Assembly (NCBI GenBank): GCA_030248195.1
Contig: JASAND010026177.1
Span: forward strand, 1-64,000
Direction of reading: 5' to 3'
Origin: Trissonchulus latispiculum
Taxonomy: Eukaryota > Nematoda > Enoplea > Enoplida > Ironidae
Length of the DNA: 64,000 nt
Shown: piece by piece, positions 11,701-23,700 of the stretch
How the letters are laid out: each line of letters opens with the position of its first letter
Numbering within the stretch: position 1 is the first letter of the stretch
Program-made: the position numbers and the translations under genes
Notes under the pieces: generated by a model
Seen by the model: the letters and a program-made list of their open reading frames with translations, nothing else
What the model was told of the DNA's origin: nothing
The model's database searches: none

Positions 11701-14700
11701 GTTTTTCAGATAGCATAGAACGCGCTGAACATTTTTTATTGTTGTACCAACTTCTGAGAATCTATTCTTCGTTCGGTACAGCCGCTCAAAATCTGGAGAT
11801 CAAATCGATCAAATGGATTGGTTAGCTATAACGGCGGCAGTTACCTTTGATCTTCAGAGGGTGTAGGTGGAGTTGGCGAAGTTGGTGCAATGTTAAAAAT
11901 GTTCACCGAGTCATGTTCTATTCCAAAAAACTGAAAAATTTGAAATTTAAAAAATTTTAAAGTTTTTAAAAATTCAAAAATTTGGAATTTTTTGAACTTT
12001 TGTATTCAGGAAGCATCAGGCGGTCTACCCTCGAAATTTGAACAAAATCGGTTGAGCCGTTAACTATTTTTGGAGTGGGGGGATATGGCAGAAAAGATCC
12101 GTCATGTTACCGAATGTACTCTCCCCTTCCATTGTGCCAAAGCGTGGATGTTTTCATTGAACCAAACAGCTGAGAAAATTTTTAGTATTTTTAGTGGGTG
12201 TCACGAAAAGTGGGGGTCGGGCCGGTTCTCGGGTGCCTGGAGAGCTACTGAGAGCCTGCTAAGAACCAACGACCAAGTATTTTCTTGACCTCGCACATGT
12301 TGTATATGTCACGTCCCAAACTCGAAATCGCAGAAAACTAGTTCTGTGAGGCTCAAGCCTCACAAAACCCTTTCTGTGAGGCCTTATCTCACAAAATCAG
12401 AAATGTGTAACAAAGAGGCTGAAATCTTAGATGAAAACAGGGGTCTTGATTTGTTGCTACACAGAGGCAGACAGCGAGAAGATTCAGATCAACTCTTAGG
12501 TCTGTGGACTAAGCTAACCTAGTGTGGGCCTAACCTAATCCAGACGGTCCGCCTGTTGGGTCCGTGAGTTCACTAGTGCCTCAGGGGAAGTAGTTATCCA
12601 GGGGTACGATCTTTAACTGACACCCAAGGATCGGTACCGGGGGTCACTGCACAAACGAACAGAACCTTAAAGTCGGAACAACCGTCACACTCGAACACGC
12701 AAGACCAAGGCTCCGTATGCGGGCTCCCTTCGGGCTCACTATCTACAGTCCAAGTTTCAATCTCAGCACGATCCCACGGCTGAGAACAGTTGCAGTGAAA
12801 CGTTACCTCCGAATCCTCAGGCTCTACCAAAGAACTACCCTCGTGAACTAGGAAAAGTATGCTAAAACTGTAGTAGTTGTTGCACTCAGGACACTGATGA
12901 AACGCCAGATTAAGTTGGTTTTCTGGCTCACTAATGTCACTAAATCGCTAAGGTTTCCCTCTTCTTCACCGTAGATAAACTGAATGGGCTCCAGACTCTA
13001 AGTTCTAATCCTAATAAACTATTTACTATTACAAGTTACGGTACAACTGCACACACATTCAAGATCAAATACACAACAAATCTATTGCAAGAACTGATAC
13101 GACTGGAATCCGTTCACCACCTAGCAACTAAACCCAAAACTACTATGATCAGTCACAGGTCCCTACTCCGAAGCCTAGCAGAAGAACTAAAGCTGAAACC
13201 TAAGAAAATTTTGGTTAGATTAGTATTTTAGCCTACTGGTTGCCACTCGTACACTCACACACGCGCTCACACAAACAGTACTCGTTTTCTTTAGACTGCG
13301 AATTGATTCGCAGTCACACAATGATATAAGTTTCGGGGGTCGAGGGGGTAGTTCCCTATATGTACCTAAAATGTGCACAAGTCCGCCCGCCCAGGTCACG
13401 AATAACCACCAGCAATCCGCACCACCAGAAAACTAGTGATTATCCTGCCCTCTGCTAAGAGGATGACCTGTAAACTTTGAAGCTTTGTTGAAACTTAGAG
13501 AGTGAGAATAGCATGAACAGAAACAGTCAAAGAATGGACAATTTTAGACAGACAGATGGTGCACATTTTTGACAGCTGAACAGTAAAAAGTTATTCGGTT
13601 AAAAGTGGATCTTTGATTCTTCGGCAGAACAGTTGAACATCCAAAACACGCTCAGTACCCTGATATGACAGTCCTAGTTCAGATGATGCGTCCCTAAGCC
13701 AAAATTAGGCCCTCACAAAAGTTCTAGCTTCAGGCGAAAACTCAGCAAACTGATGATTGGAGGCCGAAATGATTAGGAATGGCCGGATAGAGCAGCACAG
13801 GCAGTGAGATAAGAGATAGAAGCGAAGGTCCAGGGGCGATCACTCACACTGGCAAATCAAGCAGGAAGCAATGACCAAGGCACAGGCTGATATCCGGTGA
13901 ACGGCACTGAACTGACTGAAGACTGAGGGATCCACTGGATCCACGAGCAAATCAGGGAGAAGCGAGGTTGCTGTCAATGCCCGAAGGCGGCACCTGTCCT
14001 AGAACTGAATCAAATGGGTTAAAACCTTGTCGGTTTTAACCCGGATTCAGAACTGGATTTGAGGGGATTTTAGTGAATTTGCATGTATTCGAATCAGGAA
14101 TTGGAAAACGTCGATTGTTAGAATTTTCGGATAAAACTAAATTGGGCTTAAAAGTTCTGGACATAATTAGAGAGTTGATTTGCAATTACCGGCCTAAATT
14201 CAGAATCATAGAATCGCTGTGAAAACCTGGAAGAACCAGTCAGAAGAACTGGTCGGAAATTTTTTAATAATTTTAAAGGTCAATTTTGTAGTGGGTTTCC
14301 GAAAAAAAATCCTAGATTTCCTTCCCGGGAAATCTAGGGAAATCCAGCTAATATCTGCTGATATTAGCACACAATTCATGATAGCAGTTAATACATCTAG
14401 TGTCAATAGTCTAGGGTGGCGAGAGCCCGCTTTTAACGAGGTATTTTCGAATACGGGACTCGAAGTCCGATTAGGTATTTTAAAACTCATACTTACAAAT
14501 GCTATAAAGGATCCTAAAGGGGAGAGGGCAGCTCAACCTAGAGGGGAGATTCGAAACAGGCTTCTGAAACTAACCCAGTTCTTTTAAAGCAAGCCATTGG
14601 GAGTACCCCAATCCCAACCTAGCGTTCCAAGGTGTGGACAAATTTTGGAGGGAGGTATCCTAGAAGGGGAGAGGCAAAGCCTCTCCCAACAGAACAACTG

Positions 14701-17700
14701 AAGGGGTGTCTGTGTTTTCCCCCATAGACTCAAACGAGAGCGGCCATCCGCTAGTACCCCAAAATCACAGACTGACTGGAAACGGTGAATTTTGGTCTCA
14801 CGTTAACTTTTCTTTGAGTCTTTTTTGCAATCATATTTCGATGATTGGCTGCTTTCATGATCGCGTTTTGTCATTGGTCGGTTTGAAAGGGAGGACCCAG
14901 CCTCCTTATTTTGAATTTGCACCTGAGCAGTTCGTCATCTTAGTTGCGTAACTTTTTATGGCTTTGGGTCCGATCTCAAGTGGCCCAAAGTACCCTAACA
15001 GCCATGGCGCTACAATTTTTTCCGCAATTTTTAAATTTTTAGAGAAATGAGTTGGAAAACTGGGGTTGCCGAAAGTTGACTAAGCGTGTTGACAACCTTT
15101 TATTATATTGTATTCATGCAAAAAATAAAGCCGATCCAAGAAAGTTGGGGCAAATGTTTAGTCCCCCTTGAGTTAAGGTGGTCTAAAAGTTCCTTAAGTT
15201 AAGGTGGTCTAAAAACAAAAGTGAGACTCCAATGAAGCATGGATAATTCCTGAATACCCTCTACCAATCCAATAGTTTAAAAGCTGAATTTCGAGGTGTC
15301 CTATAACCATCAATTCAGCCAATTTATAAATTCTTCATGCTCAGTTGCAGGACCATACGCTTTAATGGTCCTCTTTGTACTTTCCTTCTTTCCATAGTTG
15401 AGTCTTCCTCACATTTCAATCACTTCTCATTCAGCATTGAAGGAATTTGCAACAACAGAACAAGTTTCCCCTCCAGGCAGCAGAGAATTACAATAGCATA
15501 CCTGCATCACTTGCTATTAAACCGGGGAATATGTTCCGCTACAGTGGATTAAAAAATTTCTGCAGACCAGTAAAAGCAATAAATGCAACATGCAATAAAT
15601 CGACTTTAATAACCTTGTAAATAGGTTTTGTATGTACCAGACAGTTGAAATATATATTTAATCATAATGAGTCTGAGTCTTGGAAAATTGTCCAGACTGA
15701 CATAAACGTTGTCTTCTCCTGACATCACGCATTCAGTGAAATGTTTACTGCGTTTTGTCTTCTTCAAGCTGCATTAGCAGTTGTATTTGTGTCATTTCTT
15801 CGACTTTTGCTAATTCCGTACATTAAACGCTGTCGGAGTCTGCACAAAAGTCCTTTATGGGAGGTGCCTCATAGTCCCAAATCCTGTTCGTGGCTACAGA
15901 AGTATATTGTGGGTGCGTCGGAAATATATGAAGAAAATAGAAAGCCTTTGCCAGTTGGTAAATTTTTGCAACTTGTACACTTGCGGAAACCGATAAAATG
16001 AAAACTGAAAATGTCAAGACACCATTGAAGTAGTCATTTGGGGCTCAAATATCGCGCGCGCGTGTGTGTGCGCGCGCGTGTGTGTGAGTGTGAGTGACAG
16101 TATGCATGTGTGTGAGTATCTTATATTTTTAATAGATCCGTTGATAGATCAAATGCAGGCCTTATATTTTTAATAGATCCGTTAGGCCTGCATTTGACTT
16201 TGAAGATCCACTTGCACTTGACGGGTTGTCATCTTCTGAAAGTGGAATCAACATCCAGGTTTGGTTTTCCAAGACGAGCATCAATTGTTGCTTTCCTTCC
16301 CTTCTTCGGCATGGTTGCTTTCAAAGGTTTCACTGAGTGTTGCCGGTTCTGCGGATAGGCGGACAAGCGTAATGCCTGAATCCTTCTTCCTCTCATCCTG
16401 TCGCAGACCCTCCGTCCACCCTGATTCCTTTTATTTCGTCATAGTTAGATATTTTTCCGTATATAAATCCTATCCTGTTGTAGTGTGATTTTAACCAATA
16501 CTGTGATTGAGGACAAATTGAATAAGTTCTGTCAGTAGAATGATGTTGCACTTACTTGCACTTATTGCCTCCAACCGCGGGTGCGGTTATGGCTTGCCAT
16601 CCCATCCGTCACGATGTATCTCCATTGAACTCTGTCGTCGGCTAGGTGTTGGCAAATCGTTAGCCAACTTCTGGACCAAGCTGCGCCTCCGTAAACCTCC
16701 GTAAGCTCGTTTTAAATGGGATAAGTCATTTTCCACAAGGTTGATCCAGAGTTTCTTCGGAGCAGTTCTGCAGCACTTCCACTCCGCTGGTTTGATGGCC
16801 AAGAGTGACGTTCTAGGTAATCGGCTGGGCTGCATCCGGCAGACATGGCCGAACCAGCGGAGCCGTTTGGCTGCCACAAGTACTGATATACTGGGTTGGT
16901 TCAGACACAATCTGCGAATTTCTTCATTGGTGTATCGATGTAGCCTGCTGACACCCAGAATTTGCCGTAAGCAAGACATCTGGAACACCTCCAGACGCCT
17001 TAAGTCTTTGTCCAGGAGCCGCCACGTCTCACTGGCATACAGGAGGATGGCCAGAACACAGTTGTAGACCTTAAGCTTTACCGGGAGGCTAATTGGCCTA
17101 TTCCAGAGACGGGGGCGTAGACGAGCAAAGGCCGATGTTGATTTGGCAATGCGACAGCTAACGTCTCCTTCTGGCGAGATCGTGTCGCTGCTGATTTTTG
17201 AACCCTAATAAGTGAATGACTGCACTTCCTCTATCTCTTCCCCGTTTAACCAGATGTTGCGGCTACCGAACGTCTTCGTTTTCGTAGGGTTGATCAGGAG
17301 ACCGAGGCGCCCGGCAGCTTCCGCCAGATCATCTAGGAAGCGCTGACCTTCAACTTCCGTTTCAGCTAGCAGAATCAGATCATCCGCGTAAGCAAGGTAA
17401 GAGACGTCTACATCATCTCCTACCCTGATTCCATTTTGGTGGATTCTCGTCATTACCCAGTCCACCACCAGGTTGAACAGCAGTGGGGAGATTATACATC
17501 CCTGACGCACTCCAGGTTTCACGCTGAAGGCTGGTGATAGCTTCTGTGAGCATCTTACACGGCTACGGCTACCATCATAGAGACTACGCAGCAAGCCAAT
17601 GAGCTTCTCAGGAATTCCTTCAGCTCGGACAGCGGACCAGAGCGAAGGTCTGTGTACACTATCAAAGGCCGCTGCGAGGTCAACGAATATGGCCACGAAA

Positions 17701-20700
17701 TTTTTCCCGTGGCGCAGACGCTTTTCCAGAAGCTGTCGGAAGGTAAAGATATTATCAGTCGTGCTCCTGCCTGGGCGAAATCCAGCTTGCTGCTCAGCTT
17801 CATTTGCTTCACGTTTGTGTCTGATACGGTGTTGAATGATGGAAACAAGGAGCTTACCACAGACAGAAAGCAGTGTGATACCTCGATAGCTCTTGCACTC
17901 CTCACGACTGCCTTTTCCTTTGTAGATAGGGCATATTATGCCTTCTTTCCAATCCTGTGGCACACTGCCAGCTCGCCAAATTCTGCAGACGATGTGATGC
18001 AGATGGACGAGTACTGTCTCTCCACCATGTTTCAGGCAATCTGCCGAGATGTCATCAATTCCCGCTGCTGTCCCTGGTTTTATGCCGGCTACTGCATTCT
18101 TTACTTCCTCTAAAGATGGTTCTTCCGTCGAAATTATAATGTCTGGTGGAGTCGTCTCAGCCAACTGGAAGAGGCGCTGATCTAAGTTCACTGGATCATT
18201 ACGATTGAGCAGTGTGCTGAAGTGTTCGGTCCAGCGGTCAAGGCGTCCTTCATCCGTTGTGATGGCGTTGCCTCGAGAGTCCTTCATCGTGCCAGCAACT
18301 GTGCGCCTGACAGACATGGTCATGGCTTCGATACTCCGGAAAAGGGTTCGTTGATCTCCGTTCCGAGCTGCCAGTTCTACCTTATTACATTCTTTCAGCC
18401 ACCAGCGTTCTTCCTCTTTCCGCAGACTGGTTTTAATGGCCTTGTTGAACCTGTTCCTCAAGCGGTTGTTGTTGCTATTAGCTCTGCGTTCTTCCACCAA
18501 CCCCAGGGTCTCCTCCGAGATCCATCGATGGCTGCAGCGCTTGGCGGGAGGGCACGACCCAGCTACTGCCTGGTTGATGCTGGACTTGAACTGCTCCCAG
18601 CCGGCATCCACCTCATCAGCTAGATGTTCCAGTAGAGCGAATCTGTTTGAAACTGCAATTTGGAAGTTGGCTTTGATTGCTGGATTGCTGAATTTCGAGG
18701 TGTCCATGCGTTTAATTGCCGGCGAACACTTGGGTGCCATCAAGTGGAGGCGGACAAAAACCCACACTAAATAGTGATCGGAACCGATATCAGCTGCTCA
18801 GTTCACCTTGACATTTTCAATCGCTGATTTATAACGGCGAGACACTAGAGCATAATCCAAGATTTTCACACAGTTTCCCGCATTTGATCGCCTCGTCATT
18901 TTGTGGGACTCACGGTGGCTAAACAGAGAATTCGCTACAACCAAATTGTTGAATGATGCCAGGCTAAGCAGCCTCAGCCCGTTGTCGTTTGCAACCCCAA
19001 ATCCATGAGGGCCCAAGGTGCGTTCCCATCCATCCCTGGAAGCGCCGCAATCTGCATTGAAATCTCCGCACAGTAGAGTCAGAGCATGTCTGGGGATAGT
19101 ATCCAGGACAGTTTGCAGCTCATCGTAAAAAGAGTCCTTACATTCATCAGAGGAGGGGTTCGTGGGTGCGTAAGCACCGATGATGAATGTAGCTACGTGA
19201 CCTGTAAGTTCCAAGACGGCAAGTATGTCGGAAATAGGAGTAAAGTTTTTCACAAATCCTGCCAAGTTCGAAGCAATCATGAAGGCTACCCCGCGTTCTT
19301 GGGTTGGGCCCCCAGAGTGGCATACAAGGAATGATTTAGAAGAATCTGAGGAAGTTGAGCTGAATTGTCCGTTGTTCCGAATTCTAGACTCCGTAAGCAC
19401 AACCAATTCGTAGCCGTACTTCACCAGCTCGTCACATAGCAGCTCAAGTTTTCCAGTTTGGGTAAGTGCTCGAACGTTCCAAATCGCTAATTTTCGAATG
19501 TTTGCAGTAGAGATAGCATGTTGGCTTGCCGGAGCAGGATTACGCCAACTCCTACGATCACCCACATCCACTACCGGCTCCCGTCGTAGGGTACCATGAG
19601 TGGCCATCCTAGCATTGGGTCTGACATTTAATGCAGTACTCATCATGAAGGAATAGTAGAATGATGTGATCCAGAGCTATATAAGTGCTTGTCAAGTATT
19701 GTAACAATTAACTTCAGTATAGAGTATACGTGTAAGCTTCTGCGCAGTAAAAGCCAAGCTGATCTATCACCCATCGATACAACATTTTGGCGACGATATC
19801 TGGGCTTTGACCACCCCCGCCTTACCTAGAAACTCCTGGTGAAGCAACTATCCCATGGAAACAATGGAAGGAACTATTCTCCACCTACCTTGTTGCCAGT
19901 GGAGCAGAAGAATGCCCGGATGCAAGAAAGATTGCGATTTTGCTGCGCTGCTTGGGCACCGAAGCACAATGAATCTATCACACCCTGCTAAAGCCCAACG
20001 GAAAAGCTGGTTACACCTACGAAGACGTGAGGATGCAACTGGACAACCATTTCGCACCGGAACACAATCTGGTTACAGCCAGACATCTGTTCCTCCAGAG
20101 AAGACAGAGATCCAACGAACCATTCTCACAGTATCTGAGTGAATTGCAATCCCTGCTTCAACCGTGTAAGTTTGGAGCCACTCAGGAAGACATGCTGCGA
20201 GATCAAATCGTGGAACGCATTCACAACCCTAAAATACGAGAACAGTTGTTCATGGAACACAATCTCACCGTGGAAAAGTGCATCCAGATATCAACTCAGA
20301 TTGAGAAGGCCTTGTATGAAGCCAAAGAGCTCATGTCGCAGGAAAGATCCGCCAGTATAAACCACGTGCGCCAGAAGCCTCGCCACAGGTGACGTGACCG
20401 TCTTGTTTCTTCTTCATCTGGATCTGCGTCTGACGGAGGATCACAACGTTCGGCGGAGGAAGACCAGTGTCGCGCCGGCGGTTCATACAATCACCGAACG
20501 CGGAGCCGATCCTGTCCTGCCAACGGAAAGAGATGCAACGTATGCGGAAAGTTGGGTCACTATATGAAAGTGTGTTGTAACCGAAAATCGGCGACGACCA
20601 GGGTGCACACCATCGAAGCTTCCGAAGAACAGAACAGTGAAAATATAATTGTCATAATTTAACCTTGTTTACTTTGAACTGTAGTGAGACTCTGTTCTGT

Positions 20701-23700
20701 AGAAGGAGGGAACTGTTGTAGTGTGATTTTAACCAATACTGTGATTGAGGACTAATTGAATAAGTTCTGTCAGTAGAATGATATGATCCAGAGCTATATA
20801 AGTGCTTGTCAGTTATTGTAACAATTCACCTCAGTATAGAGTCTACGTGTAAGCTTGTGCGCAGTAAAAGCCAAGCTGATCTATCACCCATCAATACAAC
20901 ACTCTCATCCTCTCGCAGACCCTCCCTCCACCCTGCATCCTTTTTTCGTCATAGTTAGATATTTTTCCGTATATAAATCCTATCTATTTTCCTTATTTAC
21001 TATTTTAGAGTACATTGAAAGAACAAAGTTCACATCGGATAATGGCATTATGTGCTATTTTCGTGTGCGACCTCTGGCTCGACAGTGTCTTTTACTGTCG
21101 GACGCCGCCGAGATAAAAGATATCCTATCCAACGCAGAAAATTGGCCCAAAATGTCGCCAGATTTTACTACCACGGGGCCTTTTGTCTGGTTTGTTGGAA
21201 AGTCCAGTATGCTGATAAACGATGGCGAAATTCACCAACGGCACCGAAAAATTGCCAATCCAATATTTCGACCAGCGGGGATTAAGCATTACGTTGGCAC
21301 TGTTTATGAGCATGCACAGGATCTTGTCAACTATTGGCATAAGGAATGCCGTCAAGCGTTGATACATAAAGTAGGTTTTTTGGAAATTCTTTAACTCAGT
21401 TACAGCGAGAGTAAATTATACATAAGAGTGTGACAAGCGACAAAGGTCTGAGTGCGTGGCATGAGTACGCGAAGCGCACGAGGGCTTCCCGGGCGTCGCT
21501 GCATAGATTTCTGAATGCAAGCAATGCCGTGTTGTAAAGTACTTATACAACCAAACAAGCTACAAATGTAGTTTGCCAAAGAAACTTGATTCTATGATGC
21601 TGTAGCGGAGAATGTGCAGCTGAACTGTCTCAGTTGAAGCTCAGCTGCAGTTGAAGATCACTGCATGGCGCAGCAAATTAGTTTATTTCCAGGCGTACCA
21701 GCGTGCACCGTGCGGATAATTAGCTTATCCGCAAGGTCTACGATACAGAAGAGCAACAAAGGTCTCTGTGACGTGCACTCAGCTATATATGTTTCATAAA
21801 CTGATTTTAGTTTCAGTTTCAGTCGGCGGTCCAAGACGGTTTCAGTTTCAGTCGTCCGCCTAAAGTAGTTTCAGTTCAGTTTCAGGTTCAGGTCTCCTTC
21901 GAAAATAGTTTCAGCTTAAGTTTCAGTTTCAGTGCCTGAAATTGAAACTTTACAACCTGAAACCTAGTTTCAGTTTCAGTGCCTGAAACATCACTAATAT
22001 ATACGCGCGCAATTAACATAGGAAAAGAGACAGTGAGTTGTATAATCTATGTTGTCAGCTGCAGAGTCATCCTCTGCACGCTAGCGGCCCACCCCCTCGC
22101 AATTACATACTTAAAGCTTAGTCATTAGTTGCAACGCTGAGTTCAAATATACCGCTATCTTTATCTACTTGTATACCTATTTAAAGTTTGCAGCATATTC
22201 ATTAGCATTTACTTTATTAAACTATAATTTGTTTAGCCACATTTATATTTTATGTATCGAATTGGTTGCCGTCGTTAACTGTACATAGTTAATGTCATCA
22301 ATGCATTTAAAAATGTATATAAAAATTGTTGATAGCATTGTTGTAGAATGTAATTAAACTCTAGCTGGTGTAGCGTAACATTTGCAACAGTGGGTGCTGG
22401 CGCTACCTTAAGTCATTCCCCCTTTAGAAAAGTGGGCGGATCATAGCAATTTGAATGACAGTTGGGCCAAGTCAGAGTTGTGCCAAGCAAGAATGTACTC
22501 CACCTGTGTAAATTCCCTTCTAGAGACAGAAATGATGTATTCAGAAATCATTTAAGCCTACCTATGTATATTTAGAATGAACGACCCTTACTTAAGGTGG
22601 TGATTCCCTTTGGCCACATAAAGTTTGCACCATTATTACTCATTCATTACTTGGAGTTAAGAACCCATTTTTATATCAAAATGTAGCTTGACATTTTCTC
22701 TTTTTAATGCATGCCACGAAACTAATGTTGCTTTTCTAAGATATTTTTAACAGATTTTAGAAGAAGTATAATTTTCCAGAATTTTTGCAGACTCAAGTAA
22801 ATTTTTTCGCGAGACATCGGTTATATCATTCGATCCCTCAATCAAATAGCTGGGGACGATTTTGGGGTGGGGGTTTGTGATTTTTTTTAATGGGTTGAAA
22901 TTTCTCGTATGGGTTTTTTTTTGTTTTATTTGATTTTATTTTGTTTTTTTTTTTTTTTTTTTTGTTTCGGTTTTTTTTTGTTGTTGGTGTATGTTTTTTT
23001 TGTTTTTTTGTGGTTTTGGTTTTTTCGTTGTCGTTTTTTTTTTTTTTTTTTTCAGTTTTATGGAGGTATTTTCATTATTTATTTATTCTTTTTCTTTTTA
23101 TTTGTTTCTTTTTGTGTGGGTGTGTGGTTTTATTTATTGTGAAATCGCTTTTCGTTATAGAGAAATAAGCTGAAATGTGTGCGTAACCTGTATTTTGCCT
23201 ACTTTTTCCAAATTTGTCAAGCGATTACTATAGCTAGAAAGCAGCAATCGGGGCAACTAAAAAATCGTCCCTGGGTATATTTGTGCAGAGCACGTTTGTT
23301 CAGTAGCAGCCCTCCAGCTTGCATGGTGGATGCTCCACAATCTTTGGAAAAAATTGGTCGTGTTTTTACAAAAACTACATTTTTATGATAGCAGCCTACA
23401 GGATAGCAGTTGGCAGACAATCATGCGTCGGATAAGTTGTCCCTGTGAGACCTTCAGATCGACGCCCTTAGTTTGATTTTACGGCTTGCGTAGTTCAAGA
23501 AATGTTGGATTATTTGATTTCTGCAAAAATGACAGGTTTTCGACGCCAAAATAAGAAAATGGGCTATATCTCACGGTAGAAAAAGCTAGAAACTTGCTTT
23601 AAAAAGCAAAAATATGAAGTTCAATGAGATCTTTCGATTGAATATAGTCATAACTGTATAGCTGCTGCCAAACGTTCAGAAAATGGGAAAAACCACACTG

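Larger units (their letters stand above)
16476..20901 (+). mobile_element. Gag-only LTR retrotransposon, split by a LINE
   Basis: LTRs of about 188 bp begin TGTTGTAG and end TACAACA. The 5' LTR is in two pieces (16476-16546 and 19668-19784) around the LINE; the 3' LTR is 20714-20901. The two LTRs differ at roughly ten sites (about 5%). The internal region is only about 930 bp: a primer-site-like TTTTGGCGACG after the 5' LTR, one gag-like frame, and a purine tract AGAAGGAGGGA before the 3' LTR. No protease, reverse transcriptase or integrase, so it would have moved with enzymes supplied by another element. Confidence 0.85.
5768..21010 (+). other. P450 intron 1, transposon-filled
   Basis: Spans 15.2 kb between the exon 1 donor and the exon 2 acceptor (TTTACTATTTTAGAG). 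It contains foldbacks, the TTAA elements, a second copy of exon 1, the split LTR element and the LINE. Stretches with no assignable structure: 6990-7400 and 9140-10520 (the latter has short words such as TCTCCAACTTCTGGGAGG repeated near 9490, 9810 and 10130). Confidence 0.7.

Noticed and set aside
12594..12830. Cys-containing minus-strand frame as a small secreted protein or gag zinc finger
   Set aside because: No signal peptide, no CCHC spacing, no neighbouring exons.
12301..14960. A second complete LTR element starting TGTCACGTCCC
   Set aside because: No second LTR copy, primer site or pol frame could be found.
17555..18774. Plus-strand frames over the LINE
   Set aside because: Shadows of the antisense reverse transcriptase frame.
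22909..23173. Phe-rich membrane-like frames
   Set aside because: Translations of a T-rich low-complexity run inside a TTAA element.
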